DNA from: Chlorobiota bacterium
GTDB taxonomy: Bacteria > Bacteroidota > Bacteroidia > Bacteroidales > B39-G9
Length of the DNA stretch: 33,502 bases
Assembly: GCA_013152655.1 (NCBI GenBank)
Contig: JAADFW010000037.1
Coordinates: 1-33,502, forward strand
Direction: 5' to 3'
Under the pieces are notes generated by a model, which did no database searches, was not told the origin of the DNA, and saw only the letters and a list, made by a program, of their open reading frames with translations. The position numbers were made by a program, and so were the translations under genes. This document shows, piece by piece, positions 17,535-27,100 of this stretch (position 1 is the stretch's first letter; each line of letters starts with the position of its first letter).

Positions 17535-18518
17535 ATGAAAAAACTTGAAAACGAAATTTTTCAGATTAAATCTGAAAAAGAATTTGAAAAATCAGCTCTT
17601 AAAATTTTTCGTTTCCAAGCTGCAAACAACAATGTTTACAAAACTTATTTAAATAACCTGCACATTGATATAAACAGTATTAAATCCATCAATTCCATTC
17701 CGTTTTTACCTATTGAATTTTTCAAAACACAAGAGATAAAAACCGGTAGTTTTACACCAAAAGTAGTTTTTTTTAGTAGCGGAACTTCGGGAATGACAAC
17801 CAGTAAACATTATGTAAGAAATACTGAATTGTACGAACAATCTTTTAAAAGTTCATTTCAATTGTTTTATGGCAATATAACTGATTACTGCATATTGGCT
17901 CTTTTGCCCTCTTATTTAGAGCGCGAAGGTTCATCATTAGTTTATATGGTAAATAATCTTATTCAATCTTCAAAAAATACAAATAGTGGTTTTTATCTGA
18001 ATAATTATACTGAGCTTGCTGAAAAATTATTTTTTCTTGAAAAGCAAAAACAAAAAACACTATTAATTGGCGTGAGCTTTGCTTTACTTGATTTTATAGA
18101 AAATAATCAAGTAAGCCTTCAGCATACAATAGTTATGGAAACCGGGGGCATGAAAGGAAGAAGAAAAGAGTTAATACGTGAAGAACTACACCAAAAATTA
18201 ACTTCAGGCTTTAGGGTAAAAACCATTCATTCAGAATATGGGATGACAGAACTTTTGAGCCAGTCGTATTCCCCGGGTAATGGAATTTACAAAACTCCGC
18301 CATGGATGAAAATATTGATAAGAGATACTTATAATCCGTTTAGTTATCTTGAAACCGGAAAATCAGGTGGAATAAATATAATTGACCTGGCCAATATTCA
18401 TTCCTGCTCATTTATTGAGACAAAAGATATTGGGAAAAAGTTTAATAATGAAAGCTTTACAATTTTAGGACGATTTGACAACAGCGATATCCGTGGCTGC
18501 AATTTAATGATTGATTAA
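17535..18518 (+). CDS. LuxE-like acyl-protein synthetase (ANL superfamily)
   Basis: Predicted adenylating enzyme of the LuxE/PF04443 group, which activates a carboxylic acid as acyl-AMP and passes it to a thiol. Visible ANL motifs are FFSSGTSG at 79-86 (P-loop-like A3), METGG at 201-205, EYGMTE at 234-239 (A5) and a late GR at 312-313 near the hinge. The length, 327 residues, is close to LuxE (about 370) and lacks the usual full C-terminal ANL domain. There are no luxC or luxD genes nearby, so a bioluminescence role is not implied; Bacteroidota often carry such genes in other contexts. The acid and acceptor cannot be read from the sequence. It starts 20 bases after the permease. Confidence 0.82.
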   Translation: MKKLENEIFQIKSEKEFEKSALKIFRFQAANNNVYKTYLNNLHIDINSIKSINSIPFLPIEFFKTQEIKTGSFTPKVVFFSSGTSGMTTSKHYVRNTELYEQSFKSSFQLFYGNITDYCILALLPSYLEREGSSLVYMVNNLIQSSKNTNSGFYLNNYTELAEKLFFLEKQKQKTLLIGVSFALLDFIENNQVSLQHTIVMETGGMKGRRKELIREELHQKLTSGFRVKTIHSEYGMTELLSQSYSPGNGIYKTPPWMKILIRDTYNPFSYLETGKSGGINIIDLANIHSCSFIETKDIGKKFNNESFTILGRFDNSDIRGCNLMID

Positions 18519-18890
18519 TCATAATTTCTATGTTTCAAAAGAAGGCAATATGCTTGTTATATGGTAATTCGTAATTAGTTGGCTTCATCATTTAAGTGTA
18601 GTTTAGAGAGACAATACTTTTCTGTCATCTTATACCGGTGGCAATCAGTAATGCATAAAATAAAGTGGCCTATTCCCTGTTTCATTACTTGTTTCCTCAC
18701 ATCTGTCAGGAAGGACAGGAAAAGAAAAGTCAGACATAAACAAAAAACATGCTATGAAAAAAATGTATTTCCCAAGTTAATTCAACTAATTCTTATTATG
18801 CTATCTCATTTAAAAATATATTTACTTGAAAACCCCATAAATATTAATTAAATTTCTAAATTAATTTAATGAAATTAAAAATAAGTTTTT
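18519..18890. other. Gene-free stretch with a local GC rise
   Basis: This 372-base gap has no convincing gene. A forward 90-codon frame (18579-18851, TTG start) has no recognisable motif. The part at about 18575-18750 has roughly 39% GC by hand count, against about 22% just after it. It contains an inverted repeat CTGTC-AGGAAG-GACAG near 18703-18718. On the reverse strand a 35-codon frame begins with ATG near 18738 and soon meets stops. It may be a decayed gene, a small RNA or an element remnant. The last 110 bases before the kinase are plain AT-rich DNA with no clear promoter. Confidence 0.5.
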
Positions 18891-20876
18891 ATGTGTTCTG
18901 CCACTAAAAATAGTACGGAAAAAATCAAACTATTGCAAAATAAAATTAATTCGTTAGAGGCAAAAGTTAAACAATTTAAGGAAAAAAATAAATTTCATAA
19001 CTATGACCTGTTGAACTCCATATTTATGGGTATTTCAGACCCAATGTACCTCATTGACAAAAAACTGAATATTTTAATGGTAAACGATACGCTTGTTAAA
19101 TTCCAGAAAATAAGCAAAGATGAAATGTTAGGTAAAAAGTGTTATTCTGTTTTTAAAAATATGCCAGCAGAATGTCCTGAATGTTATATGCGTCGAGTTT
19201 TTAAAACCGGAAAAAAAGAGGTATTTGAAAATACAATAACTACAAAAAAAGGAGATACTAAATTTATTGAAACATCAGTATATCCGGTTTTTAACCACTC
19301 GAATAAAGTAAAAAGTACTATTGCAATAGCTCGTGACATTACACAAGTTAAAGAAGCTGAAATTACTCTTAAAAAAAGCGAAGCTCAATACAGAACTTTT
19401 CTGCAAAATTTTGACGGAATTAGTTATCAGACTCATACAAAAAGTTTTAAACCTATATTTATTCATGGAAAAATTAAGGAAATAACAGGTTATTCATTAA
19501 AAAATTTCCAGGATCATTTGGTAAGCTGGGAGCAAATTGTACACCCTGACGACCGTAACAAACTTGATGATTTTTCTTTTGACAAAAAAACTAACACAAC
19601 AGAAAAAATATATCGTATTATTAGAAAAGACGGTACAATTCGTTGGGTATCAGACAGAAGTAATTATATTGAATCAGACGATAAAAATGTAATTACCAGC
19701 GGGATTATTCATGATATAACAGCAACAAAGTTAGCACAGGAAGCTATTTTTGACAATGAAAGAAAATTCCGGTTAATTTACGAAACCAGTGCCATAGGAA
19801 TTGTAAATTCATCGGTGAAAGATTTTAAAATCCAAAATGTTAACCAAAAATTTGTTGAAATTTTTGGTTACACAAAAGATGAATTATATAACATGACATT
19901 TGCCGACTTTACCCACCCAAAAGAGTTGCAAGACGATAAAGAAAAGCTAAAACAGCTTTTAGAAGGGAAAATAGACGAGTTTCATAAAGAAAAAAAATAT
20001 TTTCATAAAAATGGCAGTTTAATTTGGGGAAATGTTACAGTTAAATTAATAAGAGACGAAAACGGAAAACCTTATTATATGATTGCTACGGTTGAAGATA
20101 TTACCGAACAAAAAAAAGCCAATGATATTTTAAAAAAATCTGAACAAAAGTTAAAAGAATTGGTTGCCACAAAAGATAAATTATTCTCAATAATTGCGCA
20201 TGACTTGAAAAGTCCTTTTAACACCATATTAGGCTTTACCGAACTATTGCTAAATGAAGCCAAACCGGAAAATAAAAAAACTACAGAAATACTCGAAATT
20301 CTAAATCAATCGGCACATAATACTTATCGTTTGTTAGAAAATTTATTAGAATGGTCTATAAATCAATCGGGTATGCGAATATATAATCCACAAAAAACAA
20401 ATTTATTAGAATCAATAAATTATACATTTAGCCTTTTAAAAAAATCAGCTTCAAATAAAAAAATTAAACTTAAGACAAGTGTTAATAAAAATCTTTTTGT
20501 TAAAGCAGACCCGGATATGCTTAATACAATATTAAGAAATTTAATTTCTAATGCATTGAAATTTACCTTACCCGGAGGAAACATTCTTATTCAGGCAATT
20601 GCAGAAGGTACTAATAAAACACTAATATCGGTTATTGATGATGGTATTGGCATTAATAAGGAAGATAGCAAAAAGTTATTCAGAGTTGACATTAATCATT
20701 CAACAAAAGGAACTAACAATGAAAGTGGAACAGGTTTAGGTTTAATATTATGTAAAGAATTTGTTGAAAAACACAATAGTAAAATCTGGTTTAGAAATAA
20801 TAAAGATTCAAAAAATATTGCCGGCTTCAAAACTGGTGCAAACTTTAACTTCACACTTGAAAATTGGAGAGATTGA
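18891..20876 (+). CDS. PAS-domain sensor histidine kinase (three PAS domains)
   Basis: Cytosolic sensor kinase of 661 residues with no membrane helix. An N-terminal coiled coil (about 9-37) is followed by PAS1 (about 40-155), PAS2 of the PAS_3 type (about 165-280), PAS3 (about 288-410), then HisKA with FSIIAHDLKSPFN and the phosphorylated His437. The HATPase domain has an N-box (N550, N554), DDGIGI at 583-588 and GTGLGL at 613-618. PAS1 has a cysteine pattern C84-x10-C95-x2-C98, seen in a subset of PAS domains and suggestive of metal, cluster or redox sensing; the ligand is not known. No response regulator gene lies next to it, so the partner is elsewhere. The aroK gene follows after 31 bases. 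Confidence 0.92.
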   Translation: MCSATKNSTEKIKLLQNKINSLEAKVKQFKEKNKFHNYDLLNSIFMGISDPMYLIDKKLNILMVNDTLVKFQKISKDEMLGKKCYSVFKNMPAECPECYMRRVFKTGKKEVFENTITTKKGDTKFIETSVYPVFNHSNKVKSTIAIARDITQVKEAEITLKKSEAQYRTFLQNFDGISYQTHTKSFKPIFIHGKIKEITGYSLKNFQDHLVSWEQIVHPDDRNKLDDFSFDKKTNTTEKIYRIIRKDGTIRWVSDRSNYIESDDKNVITSGIIHDITATKLAQEAIFDNERKFRLIYETSAIGIVNSSVKDFKIQNVNQKFVEIFGYTKDELYNMTFADFTHPKELQDDKEKLKQLLEGKIDEFHKEKKYFHKNGSLIWGNVTVKLIRDENGKPYYMIATVEDITEQKKANDILKKSEQKLKELVATKDKLFSIIAHDLKSPFNTILGFTELLLNEAKPENKKTTEILEILNQSAHNTYRLLENLLEWSINQSGMRIYNPQKTNLLESINYTFSLLKKSASNKKIKLKTSVNKNLFVKADPDMLNTILRNLISNALKFTLPGGNILIQAIAEGTNKTLISVIDDGIGINKEDSKKLFRVDINHSTKGTNNESGTGLGLILCKEFVEKHNSKIWFRNNKDSKNIAGFKTGANFNFTLENWRD

Positions 20877-20907
20877 TACAGATTTTAATAACATTATATG
20901 TAATAAT

Positions 20908-21414
20908 ATGATAGTTTTTTTAATAGGATTTATGGGTTGTGGAAAAACAACACTAGGAAAAAGAATTGCTAACAAATTAAACTGGCAGTTTATTGACCTT
21001 GATACATATATTGAAAAAATGCAAAATGCTACTGTTTCAGAAATTTTTCAAAATGAAGGAGAACATAAGTTTAGAATTTATGAACAAACAGCTTTAAATG
21101 AAATTATTAAAACAGAAAATAAAACAATAGTTTCAACCGGAGGCGGTACGCCATGCATTATTGAAAATATTGAGTTAATGAATAAAAATGGAACAACAAT
21201 TTATTTAAAAGCCAGTTATAGCCTTTTGGTAAACCGGTTAAAAAACTCAAAAAAAACCAGGCCGCTTATTAAATCAATGAACCAGGTTGAACTTCCTATT
21301 TTTGTTTTAAAAAAACTAGCTGAACGAGAGCCATTTTATAAAAAAGCTCAATACATTGTTGATACAAAATCAATTGAATTAGGTGCTATTGTTAAATTAA
21401 TTAATGAATTATAA
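20908..21414 (+). CDS. aroK: Shikimate kinase
   Basis: Phosphorylates shikimate at the 3-hydroxyl using ATP, in the route to chorismate. From ATG 20908 the protein has 168 residues, the normal length. Walker A is GFMGCGKTT (7-15), followed by the shikimate-binding D32 in the FIDLD segment, R56, GGG at 78-80, R118 (TRPL) and R140 (REPFY). The same frame is open upstream to 20761, but that part overlaps the kinase gene and lacks family sequence, so the internal ATG is chosen. It may be cotranscribed with the PAS kinase. Confidence 0.95.
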   Translation: MIVFLIGFMGCGKTTLGKRIANKLNWQFIDLDTYIEKMQNATVSEIFQNEGEHKFRIYEQTALNEIIKTENKTIVSTGGGTPCIIENIELMNKNGTTIYLKASYSLLVNRLKNSKKTRPLIKSMNQVELPIFVLKKLAEREPFYKKAQYIVDTKSIELGAIVKLINEL

Positions 21415-21439
21415 TATTTTTTTATACCTGTTTTCTCAA

Positions 21440-21480
21440 AAAAAAATGATAAACCTATGTTTTTTATAAGTCATTTTTTT
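21440..21480. terminator. Possible bidirectional terminator between aroK and the methyltransferase
   Basis: A-run plus ATGA at 21440-21449 can pair with TCAT plus T-run at 21471-21480, a 10-bp AT-rich stem with a loop of about 21 bases, between two convergent genes. It overlaps the last codons of the methyltransferase gene. The stem is weak, so this is a tentative call. Confidence 0.35.
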
Positions 21481-22054
21481 CAAAAATAAAAAACAGTTCT
21501 TTACCTTTTCGTGGTTTAATTGAATTATGCGATAACTCAAGCTTTTTAATCAAAAAGAATTTACTGAAAAGCTTTAAATATTCATCTTTAGTACCACCAT
21601 ATGGTGGTGATTCTAATCCAAATTCGTGATTAAATAATACACCAATTATTCTCCCTCCGGGTTTAAGCAAATTGTAAGTTTTTTTTACATATTTTTCTCT
21701 ATCTGCTTTCAACAATGAACAAAAAAATGTTTGTTCAATAATTAAATCATATTTTCTGCTGTGATTAAAAAAATCTTCTTGTATTATATTCTTATCTGGA
21801 AAAACAGGAACTCTTTTTTTAAAATTTTCTAACGGATATTTTGTATAATCAAGTAAAAAAGTGTTTTTAAATCCGGCTTTATACAAATATTCCACTTCAT
21901 AACCATTTCCGGCACCCGGAACCAGTATTTTAATCTCTTTATTTTTAATTTGATCTACATAATCGGTAATCGGCTTTGTTGCATATCCAACATCCCATCC
22001 GGTTCTTTTATTGTCATATTGCTCTTCCCAAAAATTTACAGTAATTTTCTTCAT
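21464..22054 (-). CDS. TPMT-family SAM-dependent methyltransferase (thiol/halide methyltransferase-like)
   Basis: Class I methyltransferase of the thiopurine S-methyltransferase family, which also includes thiol and halide methyltransferases. The 196-residue protein begins with NFWEEQYDNKRTGWDVG (7-23), the family N-terminal signature. The SAM-binding loop is VPGAGNGYE (45-53). IIEQTFFCSL (105-114) and LKPGGRIIGVLF (130-141) are also typical. The product could be a methylated thiol, halide or related small molecule; the sequence does not decide. It lies 105 bases downstream of pgk on the same strand and converges on aroK. Confidence 0.87.
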   Translation of the reverse strand: MKKITVNFWEEQYDNKRTGWDVGYATKPITDYVDQIKNKEIKILVPGAGNGYEVEYLYKAGFKNTFLLDYTKYPLENFKKRVPVFPDKNIIQEDFFNHSRKYDLIIEQTFFCSLLKADREKYVKKTYNLLKPGGRIIGVLFNHEFGLESPPYGGTKDEYLKLFSKFFLIKKLELSHNSIKPRKGKELFFIFEKNDL

Positions 22055-22159
22055 AACAATTTAGATTTATCTATAATCAACAAAAAAGCGCTTAAACATA
22101 ACAGCATATTAATTATTATAAAAAATATTTAATCCGATAAATATGTTGGAATATAGTAT

Positions 22160-23350
22160 TTATTCTCTAACAGCCTTTATTCCAGGCAGTTCTTTCCCTT
22201 CTATATATTCCAGCATGGCACCACCACCGGTTGAAACATAGCTTACTTTTTTAGCCAAATTATACTTATTTATAGCGGCAACAGAATCGCCACCACCAAC
22301 TAACGTAAATGCACCATTTTTAGTTGCTTCAACCAAAGCATTTGCAATTGCAATAGTACCTTTGGCAAAATTATCCATTTCAAAAACGCCCATTGGCCCG
22401 TTCCAAAGTATTGTCTTTGAATTTTTAAGAACATCCTCGAACAATTTTATCGTATTATTTCCAATATCAACACCAAGCCAGCCATCATCAATATTATTAA
22501 TTTCACAATATTTAGTATTTGCATTATTGCTAAAATCATCTGCAATAATATTATCAACCGGCAGAAATAATTGAACACCTTTTTCTTCAGCTTCTTTTAT
22601 TATTTTTAAAGCTACATCCTTTTTGTCCTCCTCAACAAGTGAATGCCCAATTTTGCCTCCCTTTGCAGCAATAAACGTATAAGTCATTCCACCTCCAATT
22701 ATAAGATTATCAACCTTATTCAATAAATTTTCTATCACACTAATTTTTGATGATACTTTTGCACCGCCTAAAACAGCAGTAAAAGGTTTTTGCGGATTCT
22801 GTAAAACAGCATCCATGCTTTTTAATTCATTATTTATTAAATAACCAAACATTTTGGCATTTGGAAAAAATTGCGCTATTATAGTAGTTGATGCATGAGC
22901 TCTGTGTGCTGTTCCAAACGCATCATTCACATACGTATCTGCAAGTGAAGCTAATTGTTTAGCAAACTCAATATCCCCTTTTGTTTCCTCGTTATAAAAC
23001 CGTAAATTTTCAAGAAGTAAAACTTCTCCGGGTTTTAAGCCTGAAGCTAATTCTTTAGCAGAATTTCCAATACAATCATCAGCAAATTTTACCGGCTTAT
23101 TCAATAATTCAGACAAATTTTTTATTACATGCTTTAGCGAAAATTTTTCTTCATAACCATTTTTTGGCCTCCCTAAGTGTGACATTAAAATGACAGCACC
23201 ACCATCCTCTAAAATTTTATTTATACTTGGTAAGGCTCCTTTAATTCTGGTATTATCTGTTACCTGTAATTTATCGTTAAGTGGAACATTAAAGTCAACA
23301 CGCATAATAACTTTTTTGTTCCTAAAATTAAATTCATTAATAGAAATCAT
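22160..23350 (-). CDS. pgk: Phosphoglycerate kinase
   Basis: Glycolytic enzyme that transfers phosphate from 1,3-bisphosphoglycerate to ADP. With ATG at 23350 the protein is 396 residues, the family norm. Motifs: RVDFNVPL (17-24), SHLGRP (57-62), LLENLRFY (112-119), GGAKVSSKI (195-203), NGPMGVFE (317-324) and GGGDSVAA (352-359). The frame is open upstream to 23422, but the extra 24 residues are not family sequence and would lie upstream of the promoter element at 23380-23387, so the shorter start is chosen. Confidence 0.97.
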   Translation of the reverse strand: MISINEFNFRNKKVIMRVDFNVPLNDKLQVTDNTRIKGALPSINKILEDGGAVILMSHLGRPKNGYEEKFSLKHVIKNLSELLNKPVKFADDCIGNSAKELASGLKPGEVLLLENLRFYNEETKGDIEFAKQLASLADTYVNDAFGTAHRAHASTTIIAQFFPNAKMFGYLINNELKSMDAVLQNPQKPFTAVLGGAKVSSKISVIENLLNKVDNLIIGGGMTYTFIAAKGGKIGHSLVEEDKKDVALKIIKEAEEKGVQLFLPVDNIIADDFSNNANTKYCEINNIDDGWLGVDIGNNTIKLFEDVLKNSKTILWNGPMGVFEMDNFAKGTIAIANALVEATKNGAFTLVGGGDSVAAINKYNLAKKVSYVSTGGGAMLEYIEGKELPGIKAVRE

Positions 23351-23379
23351 AGTACAATATTTTAAACATTTATAAGCTG

Positions 23380-23387
23380 CAAAGATA
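23380..23387 (-). promoter_or_regulatory. Bacteroidota -7 element (TATCTTTG) for pgk
   Basis: Reverse-strand TATCTTTG matches TAnnTTTG exactly and lies 29 bases before the pgk ATG at 23350. A reverse-strand TTTTG at 23404-23408 is about 16 bases further upstream, slightly short for the -33 spacing but plausible. It decides the pgk start. Confidence 0.65.
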
Positions 23388-23486
23388 GAAATTTTGATTA
23401 TTGCAAAATGTTTTCTTCTCATCTAAACAAATTTTGTTTATTTAGCATTCTGTAAACAATTATTACAATAAATTTTAAATATATTA

Positions 23487-23912
23487 ATGAAAATAAACAT
23501 ACCAATTGTTATTGAAGAAATAGAAAGTGATGGTTGTCATTTATTAGTAGAAGCAGCCTTTGCTGAACCCAAAAAAGGATGGTTAATAATTGACACAGGT
23601 GCTAATAAAAGTGTTTTTGCCAAAAACATTTTTGAGAAAAATGTTGAATTGCTTGATGAAACTGAAGAAGATATTTCAGCCGGAATAAATGCTTCTATTG
23701 AAAATAGTATAAAAGTAATTATCCCGGTTTTTAAATTAGGAGAACTTGTTTTAACCAATTTTGAAACAATTCTTATTGATTTGAATTATTTAAATAGCGT
23801 TTATAGTAAAATTTCCGATAAAAAAATAATAGGGCTTATTGGAGGTGATTTTTTAAAAAATTATGATGCAGTTATTCATTATAAAAACAAATTGTTAATA
23901 TTAAATAAGTAA
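23487..23912 (+). CDS. Small retropepsin-like aspartyl protease-fold protein
   Basis: Single-domain protein of 141 residues with features of clan AA aspartic proteases: IIDTGANKS (34-42), holding the catalytic DTGA, and IIGLIGGDFLKNYDAVIHY (114-132), which matches the second hydrophobic-hydrophobic-Gly signature and closing strands. Retropepsin-type enzymes work as homodimers, each giving one Asp; here that would be Asp36. It has no signal peptide or membrane helix, so it is probably cytosolic. The substrate is unknown, and some family members may not be active proteases. It is divergent from pgk across a short upstream region and is a likely single gene. Confidence 0.8.
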   Translation: MKINIPIVIEEIESDGCHLLVEAAFAEPKKGWLIIDTGANKSVFAKNIFEKNVELLDETEEDISAGINASIENSIKVIIPVFKLGELVLTNFETILIDLNYLNSVYSKISDKKIIGLIGGDFLKNYDAVIHYKNKLLILNK

Positions 23913-24070
23913 ATTAGAGGGAAAAAGAGAGTGCGTAGAAACTTGAGAAGATGAAAAATTGAAGGAGTGCAAATGCTTGTTTATAAATAGAAGTAACAGC
24001 CACTCGTTCAAATAGTTTAGGGATGGTTTTATTTTCCGGGCAAAAAATGTGTTTTAAAAAAAAATATCAA

Positions 24071-24078
24071 TATATTTG
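24071..24078 (+). promoter_or_regulatory. Bacteroidota -7 element (TATATTTG) for secDF
   Basis: TATATTTG is an exact TAnnTTTG match, 50 bases before the secDF ATG. No TTG stands at the standard -33 distance. An AGGAGA at 24091-24096 is too far from the start to act as a ribosome binding site. Confidence 0.52.
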
Positions 24079-24128
24079 CGCACTATTTTCAGGAGAAAAT
24101 TATTAAAATGTAATTAAAATAAAAACAA

Positions 24129-27100
24129 ATGCAGAATAAAGGATTTATAAAAGTATTTGCAATTGCACTGGCACTTGTTAGTATATATCAACTTTCATTT
24201 ACATATTATGCCAACAAAGTTCAAAAAGATGCAAAAGAATATGCAAATGGTGATAAAAAATTAGAAAGAGTATATCTTGATTCTATTGAAAATGAACCCG
24301 TTTATAATTTCATTGGTTTAAGAAAATTTACTTACTCAGAATGTAAAGACAGGGAATTAAACCTTGGCCTTGACCTCAAAGGTGGAATGAACGTAACCTT
24401 AGAAGTATCTGTTGTTGATGTTATTAAATCACTGGCAAATTACAGTAAAGACACAACTTTTATTGATGCCATTAACCTGGCCAAAAAAATGCAGAAAAAT
24501 AGCCAGGAAGATTTTGTTGACTTATTTGGCAGAGCTTTTGAACAAATTGACCCCAACGGACGATTAGCTGCTATTTTTAATACTATAGAATTAAAAGACC
24601 GAATTAACTATAACTCAACAAACGAAGAAGTTCTTAATATTATTAGAACTGAGACTGAAAGTGCTATTGATAATTCTTTCAATATATTACGCAGTAGAAT
24701 TGACCGATTTGGTGTTGCTCAGCCAAACATTCAAAGCCTTGAACAAAAAAGTAGAATATTAGTTGAACTTCCCGGCATTAAAGATCCTGAAAGAGTAAGA
24801 AAACTTTTACAAGGAACGGCTAACCTTGAATTTTGGGAAACATATGAAAACTCTGAAATTTATCAATATTTACTGGAAGCCAATACAAAAATAAAAGAGA
24901 TAGAAGAAGCTGAAAAAGCACTTAATAAAGATAAGAAAGAAGAAACTCAAAAAAATGAAGAAGTAAAAAAAGAAGAAACTAAAAAGATTACTGAAAATTT
25001 AACAGAAAAGGTTTCTAAAGAAGATAAAGACACTTCCGGAATTTCTTTATTAGATAAAATAGAAAGCGATTCATTGAATGTTGACTCATTAAATGCAACG
25101 CAAAATTTATTAAAAGATTATCCTTTATTTTCTGTTCTTCAACCAAGGGTTTCAAGAGATGGAAAGCAATTATTACAGGGTGCAGCAATTGGTTATTCAC
25201 ATAAAAAAGATACTGCCAAAGTTAATGCTTATTTAAATATTAAACAGGTTAAAGCTTTATTTCCCAGAAATTTAAAACTTTTATGGTCGGCAAAGCCTAT
25301 TGATGAAGCAGGTAATTTTTTCGAATTAGTTGCCATTAAAATTACCAGTAGAGACGGAAGAGCTGCACTTGATGGGAATGTAATAACCAATGCAAGAGCA
25401 GAATTTGGACAAAACCAGGCAAGTGCTGAAGTATCCTTGTCAATGAATGGCGAAGGTGCAAAAATTTGGGCACGATTAACCAAAGAAAACGTGGGACGAC
25501 AAATAGCAATTGTGCTTGACAATTATGTTCGTTCGCATCCGGTTGTAAACCAGGAAATTAAAGGAGGCCGTTCATCAATTAGCGGTGGCGGAATGGATAT
25601 TAAAGAAGCAAAAGACTTAGCAAACATACTTAAATCGGGTAAATTACCTGCTCCTGCTAAAATTATTGAAGAAGCTATAGTTGGCCCGTCATTAGGGCAT
25701 GAAGCAATTCGATCCGGCTTAATATCATTTGTTATTGCCTTTATTGTTGTACTTATATACATGGTTTTTTATTACAACCATGCAGGCTGGGTTGCCAATG
25801 TTGCACTATTAACAAATATATTTTTCATTATTGGTGTGCTTGCATCGCTTGGAGCAGTATTAACGCTTCCTGGTATTGCCGGAATAATTCTAACTATTGG
25901 TATGTCGGTGGATGCTAACGTGCTTATTTATGAACGGATACGTGAAGAATTAAAAGCAGGTAAAGGATATAAGCTGGCTATAAATGATGGTTATCAAAAT
26001 GCCTATTCGGCAATTATTGATGCTAACATTACAACTTTGCTTACTGCCATTATTCTTTATTATTTTGGTAAAGGCCCTATTCAGGGATTTGCTACTACTT
26101 TAGGTATTGGTATTTTAAGTTCGCTATTTACAGCTATTTTCATAACCAGATTAATATTTATCGGGTTTATGAAAAAGAACAGAGTATTAAAATTTGATAC
26201 TTCGCTTACACGAAACTTCTTTAAAAATACCCATATTGATTTTATTGGAATGCGAAAGTTTTTCTATGGGCTATCAATTATCATTATTGTTATTGGGTTA
26301 TTCTCATTAGTAACAAGAGGGTTGAATAAAGGTGTTGACTTTGTTGGAGGTAGAAATTATTTAGTTCGTTTTGAACAACCTGTTAATACCAACCAACTAC
26401 AAGAACTCTTAAAAAATGTGTATGGTGAAGCACCTGAGGTTAAAATATTTGGTAATAATAATCAGGTTAAAATTACTACCAAATACATGATTAACAGTGA
26501 AGCACTTGATGCTGACGACCAGGTTGAAGAATTATTATACGAAGGGTTAAAACCGGTACTTGGCGATAAGGTAACTTACCAGAATTTTAAAGATAATTAC
26601 AGGATGAGTTCACAAAAAGTTGGCCCTACTATTGCTGACGACATTAAAGATTCAGCTTATTATGCTGTATTTTTCTCACTATTAGTTATCTTTTTATACA
26701 TTCTTCTTCGTTTTAAAAACTGGCAATTTGGAATGGGAGCTATTCTTGCCTTAATGCATGATGTGCTTATAATAATTGGATTATTCTCATTGTTATATTC
26801 AGTACTTCCGTTCTCTTTAGAAGTTGACCAGGCATTTATTGCTGCAATACTAACAGTTGTTGGTTATTCTATAAATGATACAGTAGTTGTATTCGACCGG
26901 ATACGAGAATATATTGCACTCTATAAAAAACGGGAACGAAAAGAGATTATGAATTCAGCGTTAAATTCAACATTAAGTCGTACTTTTAATACATCAATGA
27001 GTACTTTTGTTGTGTTATTAACTATATTTATTCTTGGTGGCGAAACAATTAGAGGGTTTATTTTTGCCTTAATGATTGGTGTTGTTGTTGGTACATATTC

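Noticed and set aside
17535-18518. Bioluminescence (lux) role for the LuxE-like gene
   Set aside because: No luxA, luxB, luxC or luxD is present; LuxE-like enzymes occur widely in Bacteroidota without light production.
18579-18851. Forward 90-codon frame in the gap before the PAS kinase
   Set aside because: TTG start, no motif, a composition change midway and no ribosome binding site; kept only as part of the unexplained stretch.
20761-20907. Longer start for shikimate kinase overlapping the PAS kinase gene
   Set aside because: The extra residues are the kinase gene read in another frame and do not match the family; the ATG at 20908 begins exactly at the family N-terminus.
23351-23422. Upstream extension of phosphoglycerate kinase by 24 residues
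   Set aside because: It lies across the promoter element at 23380-23387 and is not family sequence.
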